Assembly (NCBI GenBank): GCA_004017275.1
Contig: SAKE01000005.1
Coordinates: 186,001-250,000, forward strand
Direction: 5' to 3'
DNA from: Mesorhizobium sp.
Lineage (GTDB): Bacteria > Pseudomonadota > Alphaproteobacteria > Rhizobiales > Rhizobiaceae
DNA length: 64,000 nucleotides
Shown one piece after another: positions 49,726 through 59,319 of the stretch. The translations under genes were made by a program, and so were the position numbers. Numbering within the stretch: the stretch's first letter is position 1; every line of letters starts with the position of its first letter. The notes beneath the pieces are model-generated. The model did no database searches, was not told the DNA's origin, and worked only from the letters and a program-made list of their open reading frames with translations.

Positions 49726-51215
49726 CTCCACGCCTGACGCTGTCCGGCATCTCCAAGAGCTTTCCCGGCGTGCGCGCGCTGCACAATGTCAGCCTGTCGC
49801 TCTATCCGGGCGAGGTGACCGCGTTGATCGGCGAGAACGGCGCCGGCAAGTCGACGCTGGTCAAGATCATGACCGGCATCTACCAGCCGGACGAGGGCAC
49901 GATCAGCATCGACGGCCAGGCCGTCACGCTGCCCAGCGCGCATGCCGCCTTCGGCTATGGTGTCACCGCCATCCACCAGGAAACCGTGCTGTTCGACGAT
50001 CTGACGGTGGCTGAAAACATCTTTCTCGGCCATGCGCCGCGCACGCGTTTCGGCACGATCGACTGGCGCACGATGCGCAAAAATGCGCGCGAAGTGCTCG
50101 ACACCATGCATGCCGGCCATATCGACGCCGACGCGCGGCTGAAGGACCTCGGCATCGCCAACAAGCATCTGGTCGCCGTTGCGCGCGCCATGTCGATCGA
50201 CGCGCAGATCGTCATCATGGACGAACCGACCGCCGCGCTTTCGATGAAGGAAATCGAAGAGCTCTTTTTGCTGATCGAGTTCCTCAAGAGCGAGGGCAAG
50301 GCGATCCTGTTCATCAGCCACAAGTTCGATGAGATCTACCGCATCGCAGACCGCTACACGGTGTTTCGCGATGGCGAGATGGTCGGGGAGGGCCTGATCA
50401 GGGATGCCGGCCAGAGCCAGATCGTGCGCCTGATGGTCGGCCGCGCGGTCGACCACATCTTTCCGCAGCGCAAGGCCGAGATCGGCGCGACGGTGCTTTC
50501 CGTTTCCGGCCTGTCGCACCCGACCGAATTCAACGATATCGGCTTCGAGCTACACACGGGCGAGATTCTCGGCTTTTACGGCCTGGTCGGTGCCGGCCGC
50601 AGCGAGGTGATGCAGGCGATATCGGGCATCACCCGCACGTCAGCCGGCACGATCACTTTGGAAGGCAAGACGATCGCCCCGAAATCGGCGGCGGATTCGA
50701 TCGAGGCTGGCATCGTCTACGTGCCGGAAGAACGCGGCAAGCAAGGCGTGGTGATCGGCCTGCCGATCTTCCAGAACGTCTCGCTGCCTTCACTCGAGCG
50801 CACATCCAAGTCGGGCCTGCTTCGGCTGGCTGAGGAGTTTTCGCTCGCCCGCTCCTATACCGAGCGGCTCGACCTGCGCGCCTCCTCGCTCAGCCAGGAT
50901 GTCGGCACATTGTCGGGTGGCAACCAGCAGAAGATCGTCATCGCCAAATGGCTGGCGACCGCACCCAAGGTGATCATCCTGGACGAGCCGACCAAAGGCA
51001 TCGACATCGGCTCCAAGGCCGCCGTGCACGGCTTCATGGCCGAGTTGGTGGCGCAAGGCCTGTCAGTGATCATGGTGTCGTCCGAACTGCCCGAAATCCT
51101 CGGCATGTCCGACCGGGTCGTCGTCATGCGCGAAGGGCTCGTCGCGGCGGTCTACGACAACAAGGGGTTGGACGCCGAAACGCTGGTCAGGACGGCGGCA
51201 GGGATCGCGGCATGA
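49659..51215 (+). CDS. rhaT: Rhamnose ABC transporter ATP-binding protein, two ATPase domains
   Basis: 518 residues from the start chosen here; CUT2-type ATPase with two domains. First: GENGAGKST, VARAMSIDAQIVIMDEPTAAL. Second: GLVGAGRSE (degenerate Walker A, normal for the family), LSGGNQQKIVIAKWL, VIILDEPTKGID. The ATG at 49659 has AGGA seven bases ahead; ATG 49641 or GTG 49620 are alternatives. The first 30 residues (about NPYPAQFVRDPPHKEEDEAAP) precede the ATPase fold and come in part from the intergenic repeat. Stop overlaps the next start (ATGA). Confidence 0.92.
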   Translation: MLDNPYPAQFVRDPPHKEEDEAAPRLTLSGISKSFPGVRALHNVSLSLYPGEVTALIGENGAGKSTLVKIMTGIYQPDEGTISIDGQAVTLPSAHAAFGYGVTAIHQETVLFDDLTVAENIFLGHAPRTRFGTIDWRTMRKNAREVLDTMHAGHIDADARLKDLGIANKHLVAVARAMSIDAQIVIMDEPTAALSMKEIEELFLLIEFLKSEGKAILFISHKFDEIYRIADRYTVFRDGEMVGEGLIRDAGQSQIVRLMVGRAVDHIFPQRKAEIGATVLSVSGLSHPTEFNDIGFELHTGEILGFYGLVGAGRSEVMQAISGITRTSAGTITLEGKTIAPKSAADSIEAGIVYVPEERGKQGVVIGLPIFQNVSLPSLERTSKSGLLRLAEEFSLARSYTERLDLRASSLSQDVGTLSGGNQQKIVIAKWLATAPKVIILDEPTKGIDIGSKAAVHGFMAELVAQGLSVIMVSSELPEILGMSDRVVVMREGLVAAVYDNKGLDAETLVRTAAGIAA

Positions 51216-52192
51216 AGGCTTTTTTGAAATACCGTGAAATCTGGCTGTTCGCGGCCATCGTCGTGCTGATCGGCCTGATCTCGACGCGCTTCCCTGCCTT
51301 TGCCGACCTCGGCAATCTGCGTCAGGTGTTCAACGACACCTCGATCCTGATGATCCTGGCGCTTGGCCAGATGGTGGTCATCCTGACCCGGTCGATCGAT
51401 CTGTCGATGGCCTCCAACCTCTGCTTCACCGGCATGGTGGTGGCAATGCTGAACGCCGCGCATCCGGCAATCCCGATCCCGCTGCTGATCGTCATTGCGC
51501 TGCTGGTCGGCCTGGTGCTGGGCGCCGTCAACGGCCTTTTGGTCTGGCGGCTGAACATCCCCTCGATCGTGGTGACATTGGGCACGCTGACCATCTATCG
51601 CGGCGCCACCTTCGTCCTGTCCGGCGGCGCCTGGGTCAATGCCGACAAGATGAGCCCGGACTTCATCGGCTTTCAGCGCGCCGCCTTCCTCGGCATTCCG
51701 GTGCTGTCCTGGATCGCCATCCTGGTCATTGCGCTGTTCTTCGTCCTGATGACACGCACCGCGCTCGGCCGCTCGATCTACGCCATCGGCGTCAATCCGA
51801 CGGCTTCGGTCTATGCCGGCATCGATGTCGGCCGGACGAAGTTCATCGTCTTCTGCATCTCCGGCATGATCGGCGGCCTCTCGGGCTATCTCTGGATCTC
51901 GCGCTACGTGATCGCCTCGGTCGAGGTCGCCAATGGCTATGAACTCAACATCATTGCCGCCTGCGTCATCGGCGGCATATCGATCGCCGGCGGCATCGGC
52001 TCGGTCGGCGGCGCGGTGCTTGGGGCGCTGTTCCTCGGCATCATCTCCAACGCTTTGCCGGTCATCAACATCTCGCCCTTCTGGCAGATGGCGATTTCGG
52101 GCAGCGCCATCATTCTGGCCGTCGTGCTCAACGCGCGTAGCGAACGCCAGCAGGGCCGCATCATCCTCAGAAAGATCGAGGCGGTGACATGA
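51212..52192 (+). CDS. rhaP: Rhamnose ABC transporter permease
   Basis: 326 residues, CUT2 permease with about eight to ten membrane helices beginning IWLFAAIVVLIGLISTRFPAF; conserved LALGQMVVILTRSIDLSMASNLCFTGM, the NGLLVWRLNIPSIVVTLGTLTIYRGATFVLSGG segment and AIGVNPTASVYAGIDVGRTKF. Overlaps rhaT by four bases and rhaQ by four bases. Confidence 0.94.
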   Translation: MKAFLKYREIWLFAAIVVLIGLISTRFPAFADLGNLRQVFNDTSILMILALGQMVVILTRSIDLSMASNLCFTGMVVAMLNAAHPAIPIPLLIVIALLVGLVLGAVNGLLVWRLNIPSIVVTLGTLTIYRGATFVLSGGAWVNADKMSPDFIGFQRAAFLGIPVLSWIAILVIALFFVLMTRTALGRSIYAIGVNPTASVYAGIDVGRTKFIVFCISGMIGGLSGYLWISRYVIASVEVANGYELNIIAACVIGGISIAGGIGSVGGAVLGALFLGIISNALPVINISPFWQMAISGSAIILAVVLNARSERQQGRIILRKIEAVT

Positions 52193-53184
52193 CCGACATC
52201 CCTGCCCCACGCCACATTCCCGACCGGCTCGACAAGCCGCTGCGTTCGGCGATCTTTTCCTGGGAAGCGCTGCTGGTCGTGGTGGCCGTCGCTATCTTCG
52301 CCATCAACAGCTTCGCCTCGCCCTATTTCCTTGATCCGTATTCGCTGTCCGATCTGACCTTCAATTTCACCGAGAAGGGCCTGATCGCCTTCGCCATGGC
52401 GCTGCTGATCATCTCTGGCGAGATCGACCTGTCGGTGGCCGCCATCATCGCGCTGGCGTCAACCATGATGGGCATGGCGGTGCAGGCCGGCGCCGGCACG
52501 CCGGTGCTGGTGCTGATCGGCATCGTCATTGGACTCGGCTGCGGCGCCTTCAACGGTCTGCTGGTGACAAGGCTCGGCCTGCCCTCGATCGTCGTCACCA
52601 TCGGCACGATGAGCCTGTTTCGCGGCATCGCCTTCATCGTTCTCGGCGACCAGGCCTACAAGGGCTATCCCGAAAGCTTCGCTTTCTTCGGCCAGGGTTA
52701 CGTCTGGTGGGTGGTGTCGTTCGAACTGGTGCTCTTCCTCATCGCTGCCGTCGTCTACTGGTTCCTGCTGCACCGCACCAGTTTCGGCCGCCGCGTTTTC
52801 GCCATCGGCAACAACCCGATCGCTGCGCAGTTTTCCGGCGTGCGCGTCGGCCGCACCAAGTTCATCCTGTTTTGCCTGACTGGGCTGATGTCGGGCATCG
52901 CCTCGGTGCTGATCACCTCGCGCCTCGGCTCGACAAGGCCGTCGATCGCACAGGGCTATGAGCTGGAAGTCATCACCATGGTGGTGCTCGGCGGCGTCAG
53001 CATCCTGGGCGGCGCTGGCAGCATTCTGGGCGTCGTGCTCGCCGCCTTCATCATGGGGCTGGTGACTTTCGGGCTTGGCCTGCTCAACGTGCCCGGCATC
53101 GTCATGTCGATTTTCATCGGCCTGCTGCTGATCATCGTCATCGCCCTGCCGATCGTCTGGCGGCGGCTGCGCGGAGGGCGCTGA
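52189..53184 (+). CDS. rhaQ: Rhamnose ABC transporter permease, second subunit
   Basis: 331 residues, homologous to Rha[100 protein letters not shown]. Together RhaP and RhaQ form the channel. Its TGA shares a base with the start of the mutarotase gene. Confidence 0.94.
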   Translation: MTDIPAPRHIPDRLDKPLRSAIFSWEALLVVVAVAIFAINSFASPYFLDPYSLSDLTFNFTEKGLIAFAMALLIISGEIDLSVAAIIALASTMMGMAVQAGAGTPVLVLIGIVIGLGCGAFNGLLVTRLGLPSIVVTIGTMSLFRGIAFIVLGDQAYKGYPESFAFFGQGYVWWVVSFELVLFLIAAVVYWFLLHRTSFGRRVFAIGNNPIAAQFSGVRVGRTKFILFCLTGLMSGIASVLITSRLGSTRPSIAQGYELEVITMVVLGGVSILGGAGSILGVVLAAFIMGLVTFGLGLLNVPGIVMSIFIGLLLIIVIALPIVWRRLRGGR

Positions 53185-53501
53185 TGCCGCAGAAGTATGC
53201 GTTCAAGATGAAGCTGAAGCCCGGCGTGAAGGCTGAGTACAAGAAGCGCCATGACGAGATCTGGCCGTCACTGGTATCGCTGCTGAAGCAGGCTGGCGTT
53301 TCCGATTATTCCATCCATCTCGACGAGGAGACCAATATTCTCTTCGGCGTGCTGTGGCGGCGAGATGACCACGGCATGGACGAACTGCCGAAGCACCCGG
53401 TGATGCAGCGCTGGTGGGCTCACATGGCCGACATCATGGAAACCAGGCCGGACAATGAGCCGGTGGCCGTGCCGCTGGAAACCGTGTTCCACATGGCATG
53501 A
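53184..53501 (+). CDS. rhaU: L-rhamnose mutarotase
   Basis: 105 residues, interconverts the anomers of L-rhamnose for the isomerase. The family pattern is complete: [26 protein letters not shown], catalytic-site His and Tyr in [11 protein letters not shown], and [23 protein letters not shown]. The gene is called rhaU in R. leguminosarum and rhaM in E. coli. Overlaps rhaQ by one base and rhaK by four. Confidence 0.95.
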   Translation: MPQKYAFKMKLKPGVKAEYKKRHDEIWPSLVSLLKQAGVSDYSIHLDEETNILFGVLWRRDDHGMDELPKHPVMQRWWAHMADIMETRPDNEPVAVPLETVFHMA

Positions 53502-54874
53502 GCGCACCCCGCCACATCGCCGTCATCGATATCGGCAAGACCAACGCCAAGGTGGCGCTGGTCAACCTCGCCTCGCTAAGCGAGGTGGCGCTGCGCCGCA
53601 CGGCCAATGCGCCGGTGCGGCAGGCGCCCTACCCGCATCACGATGTCGAGGCGTTGTGGGCGTTCATCCTCGACAGCCTTGCCGCCCTCAACCGCGAACA
53701 GCGCATCGACGCCATTTCGATCACCACCCATGGTGCGACGGGCGTGCTGGTCGATGCCGTGGGCGAACTGGTGCTGCCGGTGCTCGACTATGAATTCGAT
53801 GGCCCTGACAGGCTGGCCGCGGACTATGACGCGATCCGCCCGCCTTTCGCGGAGACCGGCACGCCGCGACTGCCGCTCGGCCTCAACCTCGGAGCGCAAT
53901 TCTTCTGGCAGCAGAAAAGCTTCCCGGTCGAATTCGCCAAGGCTGCCGCGATGCTGATGTACCCGCAATATTGGGCCTTGCGCCTGACCGGTATCGCCGC
54001 CAACGAGATGACCTCGCTCGGCTGCCATACCGATCTGTGGAACCCTTGGAAGGCTGATTTTTCATCATTGGTCGACGACCTGGAATGGCGCCGCCTGATG
54101 GCGCCGGTACGGCCAGCCAGGGATCGCCTCGGCCCGATCCTGCCCAGTGTTGCGGTGCGAGCTGGACTCGATCCGCAAACGCCGGTGTTCTGCGGCCTGC
54201 ATGATTCCAACGCGTCGCTGCTGCCGCATCTTCTGTCCGACAAACCGCCTTTCTCCGTGGTCTCGACCGGCACCTGGGTGGTGTCGATGGCGGTCGGCGG
54301 CAAGCAGATTGCGCTGGATGCGGCGCGCGACACACTGGTCAATGTCAACGCACTCGGCAGTCCCGTTCCCTCTGCGCGCTTCATGGGCGGCCGCGAGTTT
54401 TCCCTGCTGACGAAGGACCAGCCGGAGCAGTGGGCCGGAGCCGATGTCGGCGCCGTGCTGGCGCAAAAGATGCTGCTGCTGCCATCGACCCAGCAAGGGT
54501 CGGGGCCTTACCCGCATCATGCCGCGGTATGGCTCAACGCCGACGGGATGAACAATGGCCAGCGCTTTGCCGCCATCTCGTTCTATCTGGCGCTGATGAC
54601 GGCGACCTGCCTCGACCTGATCGGCGCCGATGGCCCGACCACAGTCGAAGGCCCCTTTGCCCGCAACCGGCTGTTTGTCGAAATGCTGGCAGCAAGCACG
54701 GCACGCGCCGTTGTTGCGTCCGAAGCTGCGACCGGGACCAGCATCGGCGCCGCACTGCTGGCAACCGATCAGCTGATGGCGCAGGGCAAAGGCAAAAGAA
54801 TGGAGCCGCCGACCGACCGGGTCTGGGCCGACTATGTCGGCGCATGGCGCGCGGCGATCAAAGCGCAGAGCTGA
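53498..54874 (+). CDS. rhaK: Rhamnulokinase-type sugar kinase (FGGY)
   Basis: 458 residues. FGGY kinase: ATP-binding [29 protein letters not shown], a catalytic Asp in [15 protein letters not shown], and [14 protein letters not shown]. It phosphorylates the C6-deoxy sugar so that RhaD can act; in R. leguminosarum RhaK is also required for the transporter to work. Last gene of the row; its stop codon abuts the stop of the convergent racemase gene with no base between, leaving no room for a separate terminator. Confidence 0.93.
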   Translation: MSAPRHIAVIDIGKTNAKVALVNLASLSEVALRRTANAPVRQAPYPHHDVEALWAFILDSLAALNREQRIDAISITTHGATGVLVDAVGELVLPVLDYEFDGPDRLAADYDAIRPPFAETGTPRLPLGLNLGAQFFWQQKSFPVEFAKAAAMLMYPQYWALRLTGIAANEMTSLGCHTDLWNPWKADFSSLVDDLEWRRLMAPVRPARDRLGPILPSVAVRAGLDPQTPVFCGLHDSNASLLPHLLSDKPPFSVVSTGTWVVSMAVGGKQIALDAARDTLVNVNALGSPVPSARFMGGREFSLLTKDQPEQWAGADVGAVLAQKMLLLPSTQQGSGPYPHHAAVWLNADGMNNGQRFAAISFYLALMTATCLDLIGADGPTTVEGPFARNRLFVEMLAASTARAVVASEAATGTSIGAALLATDQLMAQGKGKRMEPPTDRVWADYVGAWRAAIKAQS

Positions 54875-56701
54875 TTACAAAATCCGCTTGCCGAAAGCCG
54901 ACATGACGAAATTGACCGCGTCGGTGCCGATCCGCGGTTCCAGATCCGCCGTCAGGCCCGACACATCCATCGACAGCAGTCCGCCGGAGAGCGCGATCGC
55001 CTCCATCGCCTGATGCGTCTCGCGCACGGTCAATCCTCCGGAGCCAGCCGCCCAGCCAGCGAATTCGGTCACTGTGGGCGAGTAGCTGACATGAAAGCCT
55101 TGCGTGCCGGAGGTGGCGATACGGATCGCCTCATGCATCAGGTCGCGCATGCCCATGGCGTCGATATCGGTCATGGTGAAAGCTGACACGCGTGAGTCCT
55201 TCAGCACCCTGGCTTCGGCCGGGTCGGCATGGCGCAAGCCGATAATGACGACATTTTCCGGCGACAGCTGCGGCTGCAGCGCGCCTGCCTTGTGATCGAG
55301 GCCAAGCGCTCGCGCCAGCACCGAGCCTTCCGGCAGGTCGATGCCGTCCTCATCCTCGGGCATCAGGGCAGCGATGGAATCGATCCAGATCAGGCCGAAG
55401 GAATGCGTCGCGCGCGCCGTTGCGGTCAGCGCCTTGTGGGCGATGCGACGGTCGGCGCCGGCAGTCAGCCGAAGCAGCCCCGATGGCGGCCGCTCGACAT
55501 CGGCCAACTCTACGACGTCGAAATTCATCGCTTCCAGCCGCGCGCCGGTGCATTCCCGAGCCAGGATACCGGCGGCTGCCGGTTCGGCAGAGATCGACAC
55601 CATCTTGCGGCCGGAAAAATCCTCGACGTCATGCATCGGGGCCTTCTCGACATATTCCGAGGTCATCGCCAGAAGCATGGCGCCATAGCTCATGCGGAAG
55701 GCGACGCGGTCGCCGACGGCCGGGCGCGGATCGGCATCGGCGACGTCCAGCAACAGATGGTCGCTGGAGGCGCCGAGCACCCGTATCCCCTTGGCGATCG
55801 GCGTCAGCCCCTCGACCAGCACGTCCTCACGGCCGATATTGGCTATGGCGCGCAGCCTGTCGCCCTCGTCGGGGAAGACCGGCTGGTTGCCGAAGGCGTC
55901 GTAGCCGGACTGGCCGATCGGCCGTGACGGCTTAAGCTTGACCTCGATAATGTCGCTGGTCAGCCGGCAGGCATCCGGTTCGAGTTCGGCCCATGGTACG
56001 TCGCGGAAGGTCTCGACGCCGCCCTGCAGGATCGCCTCGCCGACGCGCAGATTGTTGATACCGGCCGGCAGTCTGCCTTCGAGCAGCAGCGGCAGCGACG
56101 ACGAGGCGCCGCCGGAAATCACGTCGAGGCTTTTGCCGGAGAGGCGCTCGGTCTTGTAGGCGTGGGCGACGAGCTGGCCGAGGTTTTCCGGCGTCGGCAT
56201 GATGGCGCCGAAGCAGCCGAGATTGGTGCCGATGCCGGCGATCCGCACGCCCTTGAACTGCAGGATCTGCTCGACCGTTGGCACCAGATCGTTTGGCCAG
56301 ATGCCTTCGCGGAGGTCGCCGAGATCGATCATCAGCATGATGTCGTGGACGCGCCCCATGCGCTCGGCGATGCGCGAAATCTCGCGGATGGTGGCGAGTT
56401 CCGACTGCAGGCTGATGTCGACGGTGCGCACCACCTCCTCGACCCGCGCCATCGGCGGGCTGCGCAACAGCATGATCGGCGCGGTGATGCCGCTGTCGCG
56501 CAGCCGGCGAATGTTCTCGAAGCGCGATTCGGCGATGCCGGCGACACCGCCGCGCAGCATGGCGCGCGCCACCTGCGGCATGCCGCAGGTGCCCTTGGTG
56601 ACGCCGAACACCTTGATGCCCGACAGCGCGCAGCGTTCGACGATCGTGCGCGCGTTGCGCTCGATGCGGCCAAGGTCGATGGCGACTTGCGGTCCCGACA
56701 T
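54875..56701 (-). CDS. PLP-dependent amino-acid racemase fused to a degenerate arginase-like domain
   Basis: 608 residues. Residues 1-370 form an alanine-racemase-type barrel plus C-terminal domain of the ornithine-racemase/YhfX branch: VAIDLGRIERNARTI, PLP lysine Lys36 in FGVTKGTCG, GIAESRFENIRRLRD, MLMIDLGDLREGIWP, GGASSSLPLLLEG and NNLRVGEAIL. Residues about 380-608 align with the ureohydrolase (arginase) fold, e.g. LSPENVVIIGLRHADPAEARVL, GGLTVRETHQAMEAI and the end AFGKRIL. Its metal ligands are gone: GGDHS reads GADRR (415), DAHxD reads DSIAA (441-445) and the DxDxxDP loop reads YSPTVTE (after His537). The racemase half looks active and the arginase half cannot bind two Mn ions. The dadA-like gene is just upstream, so the pair may interconvert and oxidise a D/L amino acid, perhaps ornithine. 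Confidence 0.85.
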   Translation of the reverse strand: MSGPQVAIDLGRIERNARTIVERCALSGIKVFGVTKGTCGMPQVARAMLRGGVAGIAESRFENIRRLRDSGITAPIMLLRSPPMARVEEVVRTVDISLQSELATIREISRIAERMGRVHDIMLMIDLGDLREGIWPNDLVPTVEQILQFKGVRIAGIGTNLGCFGAIMPTPENLGQLVAHAYKTERLSGKSLDVISGGASSSLPLLLEGRLPAGINNLRVGEAILQGGVETFRDVPWAELEPDACRLTSDIIEVKLKPSRPIGQSGYDAFGNQPVFPDEGDRLRAIANIGREDVLVEGLTPIAKGIRVLGASSDHLLLDVADADPRPAVGDRVAFRMSYGAMLLAMTSEYVEKAPMHDVEDFSGRKMVSISAEPAAAGILARECTGARLEAMNFDVVELADVERPPSGLLRLTAGADRRIAHKALTATARATHSFGLIWIDSIAALMPEDEDGIDLPEGSVLARALGLDHKAGALQPQLSPENVVIIGLRHADPAEARVLKDSRVSAFTMTDIDAMGMRDLMHEAIRIATSGTQGFHVSYSPTVTEFAGWAAGSGGLTVRETHQAMEAIALSGGLLSMDVSGLTADLEPRIGTDAVNFVMSAFGKRIL

Positions 56702-56702
56702 C

Positions 56703-57953
56703 CTACCCCCCGTAGACCAGCCCTTGCGGATCGATCTCCGGCTTGCGGCCGGCGACGAGGTCGGCAAGGAATTTTCCCGAGCCGCAGGCCATGGTCCAGC
56801 CGACATGGCCGTGGCCGGTGTCGAGATAGAGGTTCTCATAGCGCGCCTGGCCGATGACCGGAACCGAGTTCGGCATCATCGGCCGCAGGCCCGCCCACAG
56901 CTCCGCCTTCTTCTCATCGAAGGCACCGGGGAACAGATCCTTGCCGGTCCGGAACATGGCGGCAAAGTCGCTGGGCCTGTGGCTGCGGTCGAAGCCTGTG
57001 AATTCGGCGGTCGAAGCAAGCCGCAGCCGGTTGCCAAGCCTGGAATAGGCGATCAACTGGTCCTCGTCGGCGCCGCCCATGGTCGGCCCCTTGCTCTCGT
57101 CCTCAAGCGGAATGGTCGCCGTGTAGCCCTTCACTGGATAGACCGGCAGGTCGATGCCGTAGCGGCGGCCGAGCAGGCCGCTTTCCGGCCCCATCGAGAT
57201 GACCACGGCGTCGCCGGCGACCGGTCCGGCCGAAGTCATCACCGCACGCACCCGGTCGCCTTCGACGTCGAGGCCCTCGACCGTCGTGTCATAGAGAAAC
57301 CTCACGCCGAGTTTTTCGGCTGAATGGGCCGCGAGCCTTTCCACGAATTGCCGCGAATCGCCGGTCTGGTCGATCGGCGAATAGACACCGCCGGCGATCT
57401 TTTCCTTCACGCCGGCAAGCCCGGGCTCCAGTTCGACCAGCCGGTCGCGGCCGACGATCTCGATCGGCAGCCCGTGCCTGGCCAGATAGCGATAATTGTC
57501 GGTGCCGGTGTCGAGGCTGTGCTGAGAGCGGAAGAAATAGAGGATGCCTTTCTTGCGCTCGTCGTAGCCGATGCCGGTGTCGGCGGAGATGGCGTTGATG
57601 CAATCGCGGGAATAGAGCGCCAGGCGCAGCTTGACCAGGCTGTTGGCGCGCAGGCGCTCTTTCGTGCACTGGCGCAGGAAGCGCAGGCTCCAGGCGAAGA
57701 AATAGGGATCGAAGCGCAGCCTGACCTTGATGCCGAGATCATGATTGTAGAGCGCGCGCAGAAAGGTCTTTAGCGCCGCCGGCGAAGCCCAGGCGGTGGC
57801 ATCGCCCGGCGAGACGAGACCAGCATTCGACTGGCTGGTGCCGCGTGCCGGCGCCGGATGACGCTCGATCACGGTGACCTCGTGGCCGTCGCTGGCCAGA
57901 TAATAGGCGGCCGCCGTACCGACGACACCGGCCCCGAGCACCGTTATCCTCAT
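56703..57953 (-). CDS. dadA: D-amino acid dehydrogenase, small subunit type
   Basis: Flavoenzyme that oxidises D-amino acids to 2-oxo acids and ammonia, passing electrons to the membrane. 416 residues: FAD-binding ITVLGAGVVGTAAAYYLASDGHEVTVIER, SNAGLVSPGDATAWASPAA (typical DadA), VYPVKGYTATIPL and the C-terminal LYLDTGHGHVGWTMACGSGK. ATG 57953 has GGGGG ahead. Its TAG lies one base before the ATG of the racemase fusion, so the two are one unit. Normally dadA pairs with the catabolic alanine racemase dadX; here the partner is the unusual fusion. Confidence 0.93.
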   Translation of the reverse strand: MRITVLGAGVVGTAAAYYLASDGHEVTVIERHPAPARGTSQSNAGLVSPGDATAWASPAALKTFLRALYNHDLGIKVRLRFDPYFFAWSLRFLRQCTKERLRANSLVKLRLALYSRDCINAISADTGIGYDERKKGILYFFRSQHSLDTGTDNYRYLARHGLPIEIVGRDRLVELEPGLAGVKEKIAGGVYSPIDQTGDSRQFVERLAAHSAEKLGVRFLYDTTVEGLDVEGDRVRAVMTSAGPVAGDAVVISMGPESGLLGRRYGIDLPVYPVKGYTATIPLEDESKGPTMGGADEDQLIAYSRLGNRLRLASTAEFTGFDRSHRPSDFAAMFRTGKDLFPGAFDEKKAELWAGLRPMMPNSVPVIGQARYENLYLDTGHGHVGWTMACGSGKFLADLVAGRKPEIDPQGLVYGG

Positions 57954-58058
57954 ACCATCCCCCAAAAGCTCGTCGCGGCGCAGCGCCTCCACGCCGTGCC
58001 GCGAATGCCTTCAATAGCGCTTCACTGCCCGCCTTGCGAGCCCTTGGGAGGACCCGGC

Positions 58059-59054
58059 TCAGCCCCGCGCGGAGTTTTTGCCGGTCAGGATGCGCTCCCA
58101 GGCGAGTGCGTCAGCAACGATCTGGTCGAGATCGTCGCGCTGCGGAGCCCAGCCGAGCTCGGCGCGGGCGAGATCCGAATTGGCAACCACCGCCGCGGCA
58201 TCGCCGGGACGGCGATCGCCCATCTTCACCTCGAAATCATGGCCGAAGGCGCGTCGCACGCTGTCGATGACCTCGAGCACCGAGTAACCATGGCTGTAGC
58301 CGCAATTGGCGACGAGGCTTTGCCCCCCAGCGCGCAGCCGCTGCAGGGCCAGGCGATGCGCCGCCGCCAGGTCGCTGACATGGATATAGTCGCGCATGCA
58401 GGTGCCGTCCGGCGTCGGATAATCGGTGCCGAACACCTGCATGAACGGCCGCTTGCCGAGCGCCGTCTCGCAGGCGACCTTGATCAGATGGGTGGCACCC
58501 GGCGTCGACTGGCCGGTGCGGCCCTTCGGGTCGGCGCCGGCGACGTTGAAGTAGCGCAGCGCCGTATAGCGCAGCCCGTGCGCGATCGCAGCGTCGCGCA
58601 GCATCCATTCGCTCATCAGCTTGGACAGGCCGTAGGGTGATTCCGGTGCCAAACGGGCATCTTCGCGCACCGGCTCCAGTCCGGCGCCGCCATAGACGGC
58701 CGCGGTCGAGGAAAAGATGAAATTGGGCACGCCCTCGCGCACGGCGGTTTCGATCAGCGTGCGCGTCTTGCAGGTGTTGTTCTCGTAGTAGCCAAGCGGA
58801 TCGGCGACCGATTCAGGAACCACGATCGAACCAGCGAAATGGATGATCGCGTCGACCTTGTTGTCCCTGATGATAGAGCCGACCAATTCCCTGTCGGCGA
58901 CATCGCCAACCACCAGCTTCGCCTCCGGCGCCACCGCCCATTCGAAACCGGTGGATAGCCGGTCGAGAACGACCACGCTCTCGCCGGCATCCAGGAGCTC
59001 CCAGACCATATGGCTGCCGATATAACCGGCGCCGCCTGTTACCAAAACCGTCAT
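58059..59054 (-). CDS. galE: UDP-glucose 4-epimerase
   Basis: 331 residues, extended SDR that interconverts UDP-glucose and UDP-galactose with bound NAD. N-terminal VLVTGGAGYIGSHMVWELL, catalytic Ser/Thr in FIFSSTAAVYG, YGLSKLMSE with the YxxxK pair, RYFNVAGADP and MGDRRPGDAAAVVA. Supplies UDP-galactose for polysaccharide and would also allow use of galactose released by the agp enzymes. GAGG precedes the ATG. Divergent from hemA. Confidence 0.96.
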   Translation of the reverse strand: MTVLVTGGAGYIGSHMVWELLDAGESVVVLDRLSTGFEWAVAPEAKLVVGDVADRELVGSIIRDNKVDAIIHFAGSIVVPESVADPLGYYENNTCKTRTLIETAVREGVPNFIFSSTAAVYGGAGLEPVREDARLAPESPYGLSKLMSEWMLRDAAIAHGLRYTALRYFNVAGADPKGRTGQSTPGATHLIKVACETALGKRPFMQVFGTDYPTPDGTCMRDYIHVSDLAAAHRLALQRLRAGGQSLVANCGYSHGYSVLEVIDSVRRAFGHDFEVKMGDRRPGDAAAVVANSDLARAELGWAPQRDDLDQIVADALAWERILTGKNSARG

Positions 59055-59182
59055 CCGCGTCCTCGCATCTCAAGATTTATCGGAAACTGTCTCAACCCCG
59101 CTCTACTGGAAAGCCCGCCGCATGGCCATTAGAACTCATCGTAACCGGCATGGCCGGCAAGTGGCATCATCCTGAAACAAAC

Positions 59183-59196
59183 TTGATCCACATCAA
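59183..59196. promoter_or_regulatory. FNR/FixK-type binding site upstream of hemA
   Basis: TTGATCCACATCAA is a perfect TTGAT-N4-ATCAA palindrome, the consensus of FNR, FnrN and FixK proteins. It lies about 124 bases ahead of the hemA start, in the galE-hemA divergent region. In Bradyrhizobium hemA is known to respond to low oxygen through FixK, so the same control is likely here. Confidence 0.88.
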
Positions 59197-59319
59197 GGGA
59201 ATAGGCCACGATCCGTGGTCGTTAGGAACAGGTCCGGGGCGTGGCATTTTGACCAAAAAGGCCCGGTGGACGACCAATAGGGCAATGATTATGATCCCGC
59301 GCAAAATTGGGAAATCGAC

